From: a bacterium 1XD21-13
GTDB lineage: Bacteria > Bacillota > Clostridia > Lachnospirales > Lachnospiraceae
Assembly (NCBI GenBank): GCA_009917555.1
Contig: QZDX01000024.1
Location: 1 to 55,541 of the forward strand
DNA length: 55,541 bases
Direction of reading: 5' to 3'
Shown: piece after piece, positions 44,801-53,775 of the stretch
Layout of the letters: each line of letters starts with the position of its first letter
Position numbering within the stretch: position 1 is the first letter of the stretch
Translations under genes and position numbers: made by a program
Notes under the pieces: model-generated
The model's database searches: none
The model's input: only the letters and a program-made list of their open reading frames with translations
What the model was told of the DNA's origin: nothing

Positions 44801-47349
44801 TCCAGGCTGTCGTATTCATAAAAGCGCAGCTCCGATACCGTAACCTTGCGAAGTCCGCCATTGTACCGGCCGATGCCCAGCTGTACCTTGGAGGTGCGGA
44901 GCGGCTCCTTGAATTTAATGAGGTAATAGTCTCGGTTGTTGGCTCTTTTTTTCAACATGGTGACATTTGCGGCTGTCTGCCTGGTGCCACTCTCATCCCA
45001 ATACTGCACGTTGACGTACATGTAGGCTCCCAGATCCAAGGGCTCCGCAAAGGCTATCATGCCCAGATCGTAGACATCGTCCAGCTCTACGGTCATACCC
45101 TTATTGTGACCCGGATAGGCGCCGCCGTAATCCCAGTCGTCTCGCTGTACATAGGAAGCGTAATTGTTGTCAAGGAGGCCCAGGGCGCTGTTATTCTCTG
45201 TGTCCAGGGCACTGTCTACCATGAAGCCTCCACCTACGGATGCCCCTTTAATATGGTTACTCAGCACACCGCTTCCGTTGGAGGTATTGATCAGGCGGTA
45301 AGCGGGAAGCTTCGCGTCAATGAGACCGCTTAAGGTTTTTCCGGAAGCCTCCAGGGACTTGGCTCCCTCTCCCAGCTCATTGGATGCTGTCACATAGACG
45401 ATATATTTTGTGTTGTCCCTTAGATCGTTAAGCTGATAGTAAAGGCCCTCGATTCCTGCGATTTTCTGGAACTGAGAGGCGCCGTCCTCCTTCCAGTAGA
45501 CATTGTAGCTGTCTGCATCCTCTGTCTTTTTCCAGCGCACATCTACGCTCCGATAGCTGCCCCTTACCGATACTCCGTCCGGTGCAGGGGGCTTTCCGGT
45601 GGCCTTGGGCACTACGGAAGCCTCGGTACAATACGCACTCTTCCACTCTCCATTGGTGGATCGCACGCTTACCTTATATTCCGTGCCATTTACCAGCTTT
45701 TCCTTGTTAAACTGATTGATGGTTAATGTTGTGGAGGTTGTCTTGCGAAACTCTGTCTTATCTCCGCTTGTAATACATACCTCGTAACCCGTCACATTGC
45801 TGGCCTTGTTCCAGCTTATGCTAAAAGCTTTGTTTGCCGGTTCTGCCCGAAGCCCTGTGGGAATATCCGCAGCCGGCTCGGGAATCCGGGTTTCCATATC
45901 ATTTAAAAATTCTACCCTGGAAATTTCCGCCAGGCTCTGAGACTTCACTGTCTTTGTGATAACCAGGATCACATGCTTCACAGCTATCTTGCCGCCTAAG
46001 TCAATGCACAGTGCACCGTTGTGATCCCAGGATTCCTGAAATCTCTCATTTTTTTCATAAGCGACGCTCACCATCCGCAGATTGTTGGAAGCTGAAAAGC
46101 TTACGTACTCATACTTAAGGTCCTCTCCCTCCTGATAGCAGATCTGAACCTCGCCCTGCTGGATGGCATGCTCGCTGTTTTTGGGCGACTGAATGACGAT
46201 TCCGTCAAGCTCCACCTGCTCCGACTTACTGAAGTCAAAGCTTACGACCACAGGAGCCTCTGTAGAAATGGAGCTTCCCCCTGCCGGGGCAAGGCCCACA
46301 GGCACCTCTCCTCCGCTTAAAAGATCACTGAGATCACCTCTAACCTCCGTACTGTCTGCTGCGCCCAAAATCATTGCCTCATCCGGAATCAGCAGCTCCA
46401 GTGTGGAGGACTGTTCTTTTACCTCTGAGAGGGTGGTAAAATAGTTCAGATCCAAAAGATCTACCACACCATCCCCATTGAGATCACAGATTTCCTTATA
46501 TTGTCCGCTTTCCATAGCGTCCAGGATGGCCTTTTCATCTTCCTTGTTTAACTTTCCATCCCCATCTGTACCCTTTTCCTGGTTCACATCACCATAGCGG
46601 AGCACGCCCGGATGAATGCTGTCCTTCTTAAGCTGGGGAATACTTCCGGTGTAAACCTGTATCCGACAACCCAGATTCGTTATCTCGATTTCCTGGGTGT
46701 AGGGAACATAGCCCTTTCCTGTTATCGTTAATGTGTACTTTCCGCTGCTTAAATTGGCAAACCGGGCAAAGGCTTTTGGCGCCTCTTCCTTCTGATCTCC
46801 CTCTCCGTTGGAGCCAGGAAGGGTTACATTCACACTCTGAATCTGACTGGTGGAACGGTTCTTTAAAGAAGCCGTTAAGAATTGATCCTTCTTTACCTCG
46901 ATTCCGGAAAAGATCTGCACCTCTATGGAGCCTAAAACCGGCTTTAAAGAATCCTGCTGTTCCTGCACATTCGGTTCCGGATCGTTATTTTCCGGCACAT
47001 TTCCTTCTTTCGACTCCTGGTTGTCCTCCGGTGTAACTCCCTCCTTTGGAGGCTGTCCGTCCTTCAACGCCGTGTCTTCATCCCCAGGCTGCCCGGTGGG
47101 TGTGAAATCTCCATTGGGCTGTCCCGATGTTGTGTCAGAGGGCTTTGTATTCTCCCCCTTTGTATCATTTTCAGGAGCCTGTGTATCTTCCTTTGGACCA
47201 TCCGTATCATCGTCAGGCTCTCCCGTATTGATCACGCCTGTCGCTGCATAGATCTGATTTGTACTGGCAAATGCGGTGCTGCTTCCGGAAGAAATCACCA
47301 GCATCATTGCCAATGCTCCTGCAAGAACTCTTGTTAATCTGTGTTTCAT
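41899..47349 (-). CDS. Secreted M60-like metalloprotease with dockerin-like, Fn3 and discoidin-like modules
   Basis: An 1816-residue extracellular protein. Signal peptide to about residue 28; a Pro/Glu/Asp-rich linker; a beta domain (about 125-230); a dockerin-like pair of calcium loops (DVNQEKGTDGDGKLNKED and CDLNGDGVVDLLDLNYF, about 245-300); two fibronectin III domains (about 490-670); a discoidin-like region (about 680-855); and an M60-like peptidase domain with HEIGH at 1224-1228 and Glu1239, fitting HExxH-x(8-28)-E. C-terminal carbohydrate-binding-like modules follow (about 1535-1670). M60 enzymes cleave mucins and other glycoproteins. There is no LPxTG anchor; attachment may go through the dockerin. 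The start at 47349 is the one that gives a signal peptide and has GAGGAG upstream. Confidence 0.88.
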   Translation of the reverse strand: MKHRLTRVLAGALAMMLVISSGSSTAFASTNQIYAATGVINTGEPDDDTDGPKEDTQAPENDTKGENTKPSDTTSGQPNGDFTPTGQPGDEDTALKDGQPPKEGVTPEDNQESKEGNVPENNDPEPNVQEQQDSLKPVLGSIEVQIFSGIEVKKDQFLTASLKNRSTSQIQSVNVTLPGSNGEGDQKEEAPKAFARFANLSSGKYTLTITGKGYVPYTQEIEITNLGCRIQVYTGSIPQLKKDSIHPGVLRYGDVNQEKGTDGDGKLNKEDEKAILDAMESGQYKEICDLNGDGVVDLLDLNYFTTLSEVKEQSSTLELLIPDEAMILGAADSTEVRGDLSDLLSGGEVPVGLAPAGGSSISTEAPVVVSFDFSKSEQVELDGIVIQSPKNSEHAIQQGEVQICYQEGEDLKYEYVSFSASNNLRMVSVAYEKNERFQESWDHNGALCIDLGGKIAVKHVILVITKTVKSQSLAEISRVEFLNDMETRIPEPAADIPTGLRAEPANKAFSISWNKASNVTGYEVCITSGDKTEFRKTTSTTLTINQFNKEKLVNGTEYKVSVRSTNGEWKSAYCTEASVVPKATGKPPAPDGVSVRGSYRSVDVRWKKTEDADSYNVYWKEDGASQFQKIAGIEGLYYQLNDLRDNTKYIVYVTASNELGEGAKSLEASGKTLSGLIDAKLPAYRLINTSNGSGVLSNHIKGASVGGGFMVDSALDTENNSALGLLDNNYASYVQRDDWDYGGAYPGHNKGMTVELDDVYDLGMIAFAEPLDLGAYMYVNVQYWDESGTRQTAANVTMLKKRANNRDYYLIKFKEPLRTSKVQLGIGRYNGGLRKVTVSELRFYEYDSLEQDIMNLYGDDLHITLREDVTKEAIDELQARLDTTDPVSGEYHPERTALQKELDAARKLLETGGLNGVLNVNPMIAPGKDAGIATGGLNAWQPLGVTAAADEELVVYVGHSGMKEGAATSLSLVFTQQYGESSALSSSMSLKIGRNEIKVPQICSTEKEKGGALYIQYNGSREEDSYAVRVSGGSSYPVLRLYGVSEEEKSQRIETYVQELQAYVSDLSKKHQELHNGSENENLQYSYNERECILNLTDIQMDQMMLSLPASQVLAGLGENPQERLSHTTTAMGEMLTLFYQHKGLTNSFAEGTNSSIIDKNHLPYQYLNIRYMKMFAGAFMYAAGNHIGIEWNETKGMMGGEPVVSDEQGRYQSGHYYGWGIAHEIGHNINQGAYAHAEVTNNYFSVLAQAKDDNNTVRFKYPEVFKKVTSGAEGYASNVFTQLGMYWQLHLAYDRDYNYKTYDNYNEIFDHLFFARVDSYARDTSRAPKPGGIALTLNGGRDQNLMRLASAAAERDLSEFFIRWGMNPNTETAAYMKQFEPEKRAIYYVDDTARIYEMEHPGEASFAGKQVVTAKASVNNSQVTLTMTCSGDPALLQGYEIIRVFVEGGQERRETAGFSQDGTFTDHVAFAANHVIRYEVAAIDKYLNRSNVCEAGAVKIDGDGLLDKTAWTVSTNMTSQEDTKPNGTEESPCESDTVSAVAKVIDNNSGTAFTGTANGEDPYILLELNQSSAISALEYTFSASGEAVADYKIEVSEDGQVYREVKTGVFARSGGKERMYFTNGRDNWICTYDAAYVKLTAVGQKGKSISVAELDLYGPSGDNVEFMSASGGQKAIGRLASDYQYGKKSNEKIPKGSIVFTGNYKGNPAYNVVVLYDEKGNIVGGTDAEGVLRAHQIILADDPKDALLGETSEGIWIYWIEPSTGSSEASLPKSVRAELYRVDNALTNEGQRLVSDTEFTAVPGSLPEITLGNSN

Positions 47350-47425
47350 GTTGTCTCTCTCCTCATGTATTCTTATCAATAGCAGCCGAAGATTGGATCT
47401 GCTGTTTTTGTGAGTATACAGGATC

Positions 47426-47454
47426 ATTTTATTATGAAATCTGAGGAAATGCAA
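47426..47454 (-). promoter_or_regulatory. Promoter of the M60 protease operon
   Basis: Minus strand TTGCAT, 17-base spacer, TAAAAT, about 75 bases before the start codon. A second TATACT (minus strand, 47413-47418) could be an alternative -10. Confidence 0.6.
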
Positions 47455-47539
47455 CCATTTTCGACAATTTATGTAACCCTATTGTGATTGTGGGATTTTA
47501 ACTGTTAATTTTTCTATGGACTTTATCTGTATGAAAAAA

Positions 47540-47568
47540 GGTGCCGAGAAATAAGATTTCCTGACACC
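47540..47568 (-). terminator. Terminator after the C39 protease gene
   Basis: GGTG...CACC stem with GAAAT/ATTTC inside, followed on the minus strand by six U. Confidence 0.7.
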
Positions 47569-47691
47569 TCCATTTCTCCGCACTCTCGATAGGAAGTGCC
47601 GCTTCGGGTGATAAGGCGGTAAAACAGAAAGGCCAAAATACATAGGAGAGCTCCACAATAAAGATATCTCCTTCTCTTTTTCCTACGCATC

Positions 47692-48726
47692 CTACTCCCC
47701 TTCTGTGCCCTGATAGCTGTAAGCCCACAGGTTTTTGATCTGTCTCATCAACTGGCTGATGTCCCAGGCTTCTTTGCTTCGAAGCCTGCTGTTGGGATCG
47801 TTGAGGATGATGTTTCCCTCCTCGTCCACTCCTGTGAGCACCAGGAAGTGCCCATTGTCCGTAAAGTCTCCGGGGCCTACCACGCAGATGATGGGCTTGC
47901 CTTCCTCAAGGGTTGACTTGATGTGCTCTTCGTCAAAGATAACCTCCTCATAGTTCAGCCCAAGCTCCGCTGCTCCCTGGGTCATGAGATCCCAGGCAGA
48001 GCCGGAGCCGGACACATAGTAACCGCCGTTTTCCGCCATCCGGGCCGTCTTGTAGGGATTCCATGTGCTGTCACCGCTTAAGCCGCAGCGCACCATGGAC
48101 AGGCAGGTAGGGCCGCAGCCAGTGAGAGCCAAAAAGTCGTCTCCATAGGTCTCGTAGCCCCAGCGCTCATCCCACTGAAGGAATAGGGGGATCTTTCCCT
48201 TGGTTACCTCCTTTGACACGTCAATGTCCTCATGCTTGTCCTTGTTTTTGGGATAGTTCATTACAAAATCTTTCGTCTCGGGATTTTTCTCCAAAAGCTT
48301 TAAGAGGCTTTCCGGGTATTCGTCCTCCTCTGCAAGCTTTTCAATGTCAATTTTTTCTTCCTTTTTCTTTCCCGGCTGTATATCCCAGCTTGTCACAAGC
48401 TTTACGGCCAAGAAGATTGCTATGCCAAAGAGAATGGCTGTACACAGCATCAGTCTTCTGCGTATTTTTGCTTTGCGCTTTTTCTGAAGCTTTATTTTCC
48501 TTCTCCGCTCCCGCTCCCTTCGTTCCTGTTCTCTTTTCTGCTCTACCTCCAGCCGATCCGGCCAGTAACCTGCTCCCGGCCGTCTCTGGGCAGACTGCCT
48601 CCCGGTTGAGGCTGGCTGGTGCTGGGTGGTGCGCTCCCGGTTAGGATGACGGCGACCGGCCTCGCCCTGTGCACGGCTTGTGCGTTCTCTTGTGTGATTC
48701 TTGCTTCTTCCTTGATCCTGTCTCAT
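47692..48726 (-). CDS. Membrane-anchored C39-like cysteine peptidase
   Basis: A 344-residue protein. The first 100 residues are a cytoplasmic, Arg/Gln-rich disordered tail (ending KREQERRERERRRKIKLQKK). One transmembrane helix follows (LMLCTAILFGIAIFLAVKL), then an extracellular domain of the peptidase C39_2 family with the nucleophile in LTGCGPTCLSMV, the His in GHFLVLTGVDEEGNI and the Asn/Asp in ILNDPNSR. Such domains process leader peptides or hydrolyse surface peptides. The ATG at 48726 is preceded by GGGGGA. It has its own promoter and terminator and lies just upstream of the M60 operon. Confidence 0.87.
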   Translation of the reverse strand: MRQDQGRSKNHTRERTSRAQGEAGRRHPNRERTTQHQPASTGRQSAQRRPGAGYWPDRLEVEQKREQERRERERRRKIKLQKKRKAKIRRRLMLCTAILFGIAIFLAVKLVTSWDIQPGKKKEEKIDIEKLAEEDEYPESLLKLLEKNPETKDFVMNYPKNKDKHEDIDVSKEVTKGKIPLFLQWDERWGYETYGDDFLALTGCGPTCLSMVRCGLSGDSTWNPYKTARMAENGGYYVSGSGSAWDLMTQGAAELGLNYEEVIFDEEHIKSTLEEGKPIICVVGPGDFTDNGHFLVLTGVDEEGNIILNDPNSRLRSKEAWDISQLMRQIKNLWAYSYQGTEGE

Positions 48727-48880
48727 ATTTTTCCCCCAATATAAGAATACATGTAACCGTCCGGCTATTGCCTTTACCAATGCCAGGCGGTTACGATTCC
48801 TCTTTTCTTATCCTTATTATCGCAGACAAGGAGTGGATATTTCTTTACTTTTTCTTAGGAAACTGAAAGTATTTTCTTAC

Positions 48881-48908
48881 ATTATACCAAAAATATTTGA
48901 AAATTCAA
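48881..48908 (-). promoter_or_regulatory. Promoter of the C39 peptidase gene
   Basis: Minus strand TTGAAT, 16-base spacer, TATAAT, about 155 bases before the start codon. Confidence 0.65.
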
Positions 48909-48934
48909 AAAGTTTCCAAACCTCCTTAATTCGT

Positions 48935-51010
48935 CTATTCCCTCACCTCCCGATTCACAATCTTAAAATAAGTCCTGGTTGTCAGCAGATAAACAAGCCC
49001 ATACGCAGCGGCAAACAGCGCAAAACTGATACCTGCCACCCGGATCAGCAGGGGCCTGTTGTCCAGCACACTGGCCCTTAACACCTGGTAAATGCCAGGC
49101 AGGGCAAAGATAAGATGGATACCCGCCATCACAAGGGGCAGACAGAATACTGTAAGCATCTGGGAATTGATGCTGCGGCGAATCTCCTTTCGCGTCATGC
49201 CGATTTTCCGCATAATGGAGAACTGCCTCTGGTCCTCATAGCCCTCGGAAATCTGCTTGTAGTACATAATTAAGGTTGCAACAAAGACAAATACCACACT
49301 GATGGCAAGAGCCAGAAACAGGACACCTCCCGCAAGGCTTTTCATCCTGGCCCATTTGGCTGCCTTTGTATAGTAGGTACAACCGGGCGCCTCTTCCTCC
49401 TCCGATAATTCCCGGAGCCACTGTTCACAGGCATCCCCGACGGCAAGCTGCCGGTCCCGATCCTCCGCAAACCTTACATCATACTCCCAGAAGCGCAGGA
49501 CCTGATTTTTGCTGCTCCAGGCAGAGGCATCAAAGGAGCCCCAAAGCCGATCCAGGTCCGGCACCACCAGTACCATATAGTCCATCATCATATCGGAATA
49601 GCTGCCGTACAATGCAAAGGCGGATAATTTCGGCATCTGCTTTACGATCTTTTTGACGGTGTACTCCCTTCCGTCCCAATTTCGGATGCTTCTTGCCTCA
49701 CCGGATCGTTTTCCTCCGGCAAGGAGCACTTCATTGTCCCCCAGCTCCTCCGAAGCATGACAGATCCGGTTGTAATCCTCCAGGGAAAGAATGCGGACAC
49801 ATATGTAATCTTCCAGATATTGATTCCACTCATTCACATTGCCCTCCTGGGGCGCATTTTTATAAATGTCAACGCCCAGATCCAGCACGCCGTCCTCAAG
49901 GGGAGCGTCCAGCCCCACCGCATGTACTTCTACGGTCTCTGATACCCTCGCTCCCGTCTCCTTCAAAAGCTCTTCCATCCTTGCCCGGTATGCCTGACTC
50001 TCCTCTCCCTCCTTTGCCTCTCTCGTCTCTATCAGCACTCCCATATCATAGGGATAATGATTCTCAATAATGTCATCCACGCCTGTGTAGAAGCCGGACA
50101 CTCCCACCAGAGCCACTAGAATCATTGTTGCAAGAATACAGATGGAGGCCAGGCTCGCACCGTTTCGTTTCATCCGGTAGGACAGGGAGGATACGGTGAC
50201 AAAATGGGCCGTCTGGTAATAATAGCTCTTCCTCTTTTTCAGCCATCCGCACAGAAACACAGAGCCAGCGACAAAAAGAAGGTAGGTCCCAATCACTACC
50301 ACGCCGGCAATCAGCATAAGCTGCATCAGCGCCTCCCTTGGATTTTCAATCCGTACAGCCCACACATAGGCGCCTGCGGTGAGCACCGCACCGGCCGCAG
50401 CCAGCACCCATCTGCTCTTGGGAGGCTTCTCTCCCACCGCCTGGCTGTGAAGAAGCTCTATGGGATTGTTCTGCTGAATCTGGCGCATAATATTTAAGAA
50501 AATGAGAAAATAAATTCCCGCATAAAGGAAAAAGGCAGTGAAAATGGCCTTCCACTCAATGTATACATGGTAATTAATCTCCTCCTCCATAATATTCACC
50601 AGACCAAGCTCCGCAATTTTGGAAAACAGCACTCCAAAGAAAATTCCTGTGAGAAATACAATTCCATAGGTAATCACCGTCTCCCATAAAAGGCTCACCA
50701 GAATGTTGCCCTTGTTCATGCCGAGAATGTTGTAAAGGCCGAATTCCTTTTTTCGCTTCCGCATGAGAGAGGCGCTGGTATAAAATAAAAAGGGTACGGA
50801 AAATAATCCGATCAGCACCTCCCCGCAGATGATCAGGGTAGTCATAGCCTCTCCGCCCCGCAGATTGTGAACCATATCAGAGGCTGCCAAAAATGCAAGA
50901 ATGTAGAATACCATAATCATCACGGTCCCTGACAGCAGATAAGGGTAGTAAAGCTGTTTATTCTTTTTGATTCCTGTCCAGGCAAGTTTTAGATAAAGCC
51001 CTCTGTTCAT
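48935..51010 (-). CDS. BceB-type ABC permease (FtsX-like)
   Basis: A 691-residue membrane protein with ten predicted helices. Four helices are followed by a pair around VLAAAGAVLTAGAYVWAV, a long extracellular domain (about residues 320-540) after helix 8, and two terminal helices. The FtsX-like parts include VTVSSLSYRMKRNGASLASI and the C-terminal QFSIMRKIGMTRKEIRRSI. BceB proteins detect peptide antibiotics such as bacitracin or lantibiotics and free their lipid II-type targets. It overlaps the ATPase stop by 4 bases. Confidence 0.92.
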   Translation of the reverse strand: MNRGLYLKLAWTGIKKNKQLYYPYLLSGTVMIMVFYILAFLAASDMVHNLRGGEAMTTLIICGEVLIGLFSVPFLFYTSASLMRKRKKEFGLYNILGMNKGNILVSLLWETVITYGIVFLTGIFFGVLFSKIAELGLVNIMEEEINYHVYIEWKAIFTAFFLYAGIYFLIFLNIMRQIQQNNPIELLHSQAVGEKPPKSRWVLAAAGAVLTAGAYVWAVRIENPREALMQLMLIAGVVVIGTYLLFVAGSVFLCGWLKKRKSYYYQTAHFVTVSSLSYRMKRNGASLASICILATMILVALVGVSGFYTGVDDIIENHYPYDMGVLIETREAKEGEESQAYRARMEELLKETGARVSETVEVHAVGLDAPLEDGVLDLGVDIYKNAPQEGNVNEWNQYLEDYICVRILSLEDYNRICHASEELGDNEVLLAGGKRSGEARSIRNWDGREYTVKKIVKQMPKLSAFALYGSYSDMMMDYMVLVVPDLDRLWGSFDASAWSSKNQVLRFWEYDVRFAEDRDRQLAVGDACEQWLRELSEEEEAPGCTYYTKAAKWARMKSLAGGVLFLALAISVVFVFVATLIMYYKQISEGYEDQRQFSIMRKIGMTRKEIRRSINSQMLTVFCLPLVMAGIHLIFALPGIYQVLRASVLDNRPLLIRVAGISFALFAAAYGLVYLLTTRTYFKIVNREVRE

Positions 51011-51771
51011 TTGCGATCACCACCTGTCATCAAAATAGTCAGGGTATCGGTAATTTTCTGATAAAGCTGCTCGTCGCTATCCTCTCCCCTACAGATCTGG
51101 TGGAATACCTCTCCGTCCTTAATGAACAGGACACACTTCGCCCTGCTGGCCGCAGCAACCGAATGAGTAACCATAAGGATTGTCTGCCCGTTCTCATTAA
51201 CTGCTCCGAACAGTCTCAGCAATTCATCGGAGGCACGGGAATCCAGGGCTCCCGTGGGCTCATCTGCCAGAATCAGATGGGGCCTTGTGATAAGGGCTCT
51301 GGCCACGGCAGCCCGCTGCTTCTGACCTCCTGATACCTCGTAAGGGTACTTTTTCAGAAGCTCCGAAATGCCCAGCATTTTGGCAATGGGCATCAGCCTG
51401 CGGTGCATTTCCTCGTAGGGAGTGCCTGCAAGCACCAGAGGAAGGTAAATGTTGTCCTCCAGGCTGAAGGTATCCAGCAGATTAAATTCCTGAAATACAA
51501 AGCCCAGGTTGCTTCTGCGGAATTTTGCAAGCTGCTTTTCCGAGATTTTTGTAATGTCCTTTCCGTTTAAAAGCACCGAACCGCTGGTTGGCTTATCCAG
51601 AGCCGCCAGAATGTTCAGCAGGGTGGTTTTACCGGAACCCGATTCTCCCATGATGGCTACATACTCGCCCTGCTCCACGGAGAAGGTTACGTTGCGAAGG
51701 GCGGTAACCTGGTTGGAGCCGAAGCGGGTCGTGTATATCTTTTTTAATCCCTTTACCTCTAATATACTCAT
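51007..51771 (-). CDS. BceA-type ABC transporter ATPase
   Basis: A 254-residue ATPase of the MacB/LolD/BceA class. Walker A GESGSGKTT, signature VSGGQKQRAAVAR, Walker B LILADEPTGALD, and H-loop MVTHS are all present. The ATG at 51771 follows AAAGGAGG; the longer frame is not used. It drives the BceB permease. A BceR-type operator lies about 190 bases upstream, in the gap after the sensor-kinase gene. Confidence 0.94.
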   Translation of the reverse strand: MSILEVKGLKKIYTTRFGSNQVTALRNVTFSVEQGEYVAIMGESGSGKTTLLNILAALDKPTSGSVLLNGKDITKISEKQLAKFRRSNLGFVFQEFNLLDTFSLEDNIYLPLVLAGTPYEEMHRRLMPIAKMLGISELLKKYPYEVSGGQKQRAAVARALITRPHLILADEPTGALDSRASDELLRLFGAVNENGQTILMVTHSVAAASRAKCVLFIKDGEVFHQICRGEDSDEQLYQKITDTLTILMTGGDRK

Positions 51772-51956
51772 GTTAAAATGCCTCCTTTTACTGCTCCCGG
51801 AAATTAAGTGTTCCAAAAAATATGAAACCTTTGTTTCTGAGCCTGTCATATTTTCCTTCAGTTCGTAATAGGATGTCTACTCGTTGAAGATACCTTGATC
51901 CTAACAAAAAAGGAAAATGCATTCCATCGAATCGGCTTACATTTCCCTTTGATTTC

Positions 51957-51970
51957 TAACATTTCTGTAA
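51957..51970. promoter_or_regulatory. Probable BceR-type operator
   Basis: TAACA-TTTC-TGTAA, matching the TNACA-N4-TGTAA pattern described for BceR-like regulators. It lies upstream of the ATPase/permease genes and just downstream of the sensor-kinase gene. Confidence 0.65.
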
Positions 51971-52029
51971 GGAATTGACGAAAGACCGCTTGTATGGCTG
52001 TATGGGTGGCCTGTATATGCAGTTCTGCC

Positions 52030-53028
52030 TTAATTCCTCAATATTTTGGGCGGCTCATTGTGGAGGGCAATTTTAACGGTCGTTCCTGCGCCCACCTGGG
52101 AGGATACGGTGATCTCAGCCCCCAGGCACCTGCAAATCTCTTTGCATAGGAACAGCCCCAATCCGCTGGCGTGCTTGTCTCGGCGCCCGTTAGTGCCTGT
52201 ATAGCCCCTCTCGAAGATGCGGGGTAGATCCTCGGGCGCAATGCCGATTCCCGTATCGCAGATGCAGAGTGTCCCGGGATTCTCCACAAAGATGCTGATG
52301 GAGCCCTCGCTGGTATATTTCAAAGCATTGGAGAGAAGCTGCTCTATTACAAAGGAGAGCCATTTTTCATCGGATACTACGGTTGCAGCTGTGGGCTCAT
52401 AGACCAGTCGAAGCTTTTTGATGATAAAGTCTCCCCGAAGCTTTCGGATATTCTCGCGCACGATTTTATCCAGGCTCACCTCGGCAAATACATAATCTGT
52501 GGATTCGGCACCCATTTTGATGTAGGTGAGCACCATCTCCACGTAATGCTCCATATGAAGGAGATCGGATTTGAGCCTCTGGGAAAGCCTGGAATCCTCA
52601 GACTCCAGATTGAGGCGCATGGATGCAATCGGGGTCTTGATCTGATGTACCCATATGGTGAAATAGTCTATCATTTCCTGGTAGGCTTCCGCATGGTGTT
52701 CCTCCAGAGTCCTTCTTTCCATACACAGGCTGCGAATGATCTCCTGGTAATCCTGTTCCTCGGCGGCAACAGGAACCGGCAGTTCACTTTCCAACACATT
52801 CCCCCGGAGGGCCTTAAGCTCCGTCAACAGCTTATGCTTTCTGTAGTCCCGGTACATGGAGCTTCCCAGGCAGGCCGTCCCAAGGAGGGTGCAGAGAATG
52901 GCAGGATATAGCACTGCGGAAAGCGGCAGATGATACAGATAGAATACAATTCCAAAAATGAGTGCGAAAATCATTTCCAACAGGAGGAAGCGCAGACGCT
53001 CCTGCAAATATTGAGCTGCAAATGTCAT
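52030..53028 (-). CDS. BceS-type intramembrane-sensing histidine kinase
   Basis: A 332-residue kinase with two N-terminal helices separated by almost no extracellular loop, so it cannot bind the peptide itself and senses through the BceAB transporter. The H-box is VHQIKTPIASMRLNLE. ATP-binding boxes follow: LLSNALKYTSEGSIS (N), CDTGIGIAPEDLPRIFERGY (G1/F) and GLGLFLCKEICRCLGA (G2). It overlaps the response regulator gene by 4 bases (ATGA). Confidence 0.93.
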   Translation of the reverse strand: MTFAAQYLQERLRFLLLEMIFALIFGIVFYLYHLPLSAVLYPAILCTLLGTACLGSSMYRDYRKHKLLTELKALRGNVLESELPVPVAAEEQDYQEIIRSLCMERRTLEEHHAEAYQEMIDYFTIWVHQIKTPIASMRLNLESEDSRLSQRLKSDLLHMEHYVEMVLTYIKMGAESTDYVFAEVSLDKIVRENIRKLRGDFIIKKLRLVYEPTAATVVSDEKWLSFVIEQLLSNALKYTSEGSISIFVENPGTLCICDTGIGIAPEDLPRIFERGYTGTNGRRDKHASGLGLFLCKEICRCLGAEITVSSQVGAGTTVKIALHNEPPKILRN

Positions 53029-53708
53029 GCCGGTTCCTCCCCAATATAATAGCCCTCACCGAATTTTGTATGGATGAAACCGGAAAGGCCGTTTGCCTCA
53101 AGCTTTTTTCGGAGGCGACCTACATTGACAGTCAATGTGTTGTCATCAATATAGCAGTCAGATTCCCATAGAAGGTCCATAAGGCGCTCCCGGCTCACAA
53201 TCCGCCCCTTATTTTCCATGAGCAGGGACAGGATGCGATGCTCATTTTTTGTCAGATCAATGGCAGTATCCCGATAGGTCAATGTCCCATTTTCCCGGTT
53301 GAGAAAGGCTCCCTGATGCTCCAGAATGGACATAGCCCCTGCGAAGTCGTAGGTGCGGCGCAGGAGGGCCTGGATCTTGGCAATCAACACATCCATGTCA
53401 AAGGGCTTTGCCACAAAGTCATCTCCGCCCATGCTGATAGCCATGACCATGTTCATATTGTCGGAGGCGGAGGACAGGAAGATAACAGGAACCTTGGACA
53501 GCTTCCGAAGCTCTTTGCACCAATAATAACCGTCAAAAGCCGGCAGGCCAATGTCCATAATCACCAGGTGGGGCTGTATCTCCGAGAATTCGGAGAGTAT
53601 TTTTCGGAAATTTCGGACACCGATAATCTGCAGTTCCCATTTTGCTCCTTTGCTCTTTACTGCTTCCAGGATTCCCTGATCGTCTTCTATCATATAGATG
53701 CGGTACAT
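53025..53708 (-). CDS. BceR-type response regulator (OmpR family)
   Basis: A 227-residue regulator. The receiver domain has the acidic pair in YMIEDD, the phosphorylated Asp in LVIMDIGLPAFDG, and the Lys in VAKPFDMDVL. The C-terminal winged helix (about 130-225) contains ALDLTKNE-like IDLTKNEHRILSLLMENKGR and DDNTLTVNVGRLRKKLE. It should activate the transporter genes through the site at 51957-51970. Confidence 0.94.
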   Translation of the reverse strand: MYRIYMIEDDQGILEAVKSKGAKWELQIIGVRNFRKILSEFSEIQPHLVIMDIGLPAFDGYYWCKELRKLSKVPVIFLSSASDNMNMVMAISMGGDDFVAKPFDMDVLIAKIQALLRRTYDFAGAMSILEHQGAFLNRENGTLTYRDTAIDLTKNEHRILSLLMENKGRIVSRERLMDLLWESDCYIDDNTLTVNVGRLRKKLEANGLSGFIHTKFGEGYYIGEEPA

Positions 53709-53775
53709 CGTATGGGCTCACTCCTTGCTTTTATGTTTATCTGTTTTTAGATCCCAGTAGTTCTTAATTATTTGT

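Noticed and set aside
47498-47728. Minus-strand 76-codon open frame between the C39 and M60 genes
   Set aside because: It crosses the stop and terminator of the C39 gene and has no ribosome site or recognisable product.
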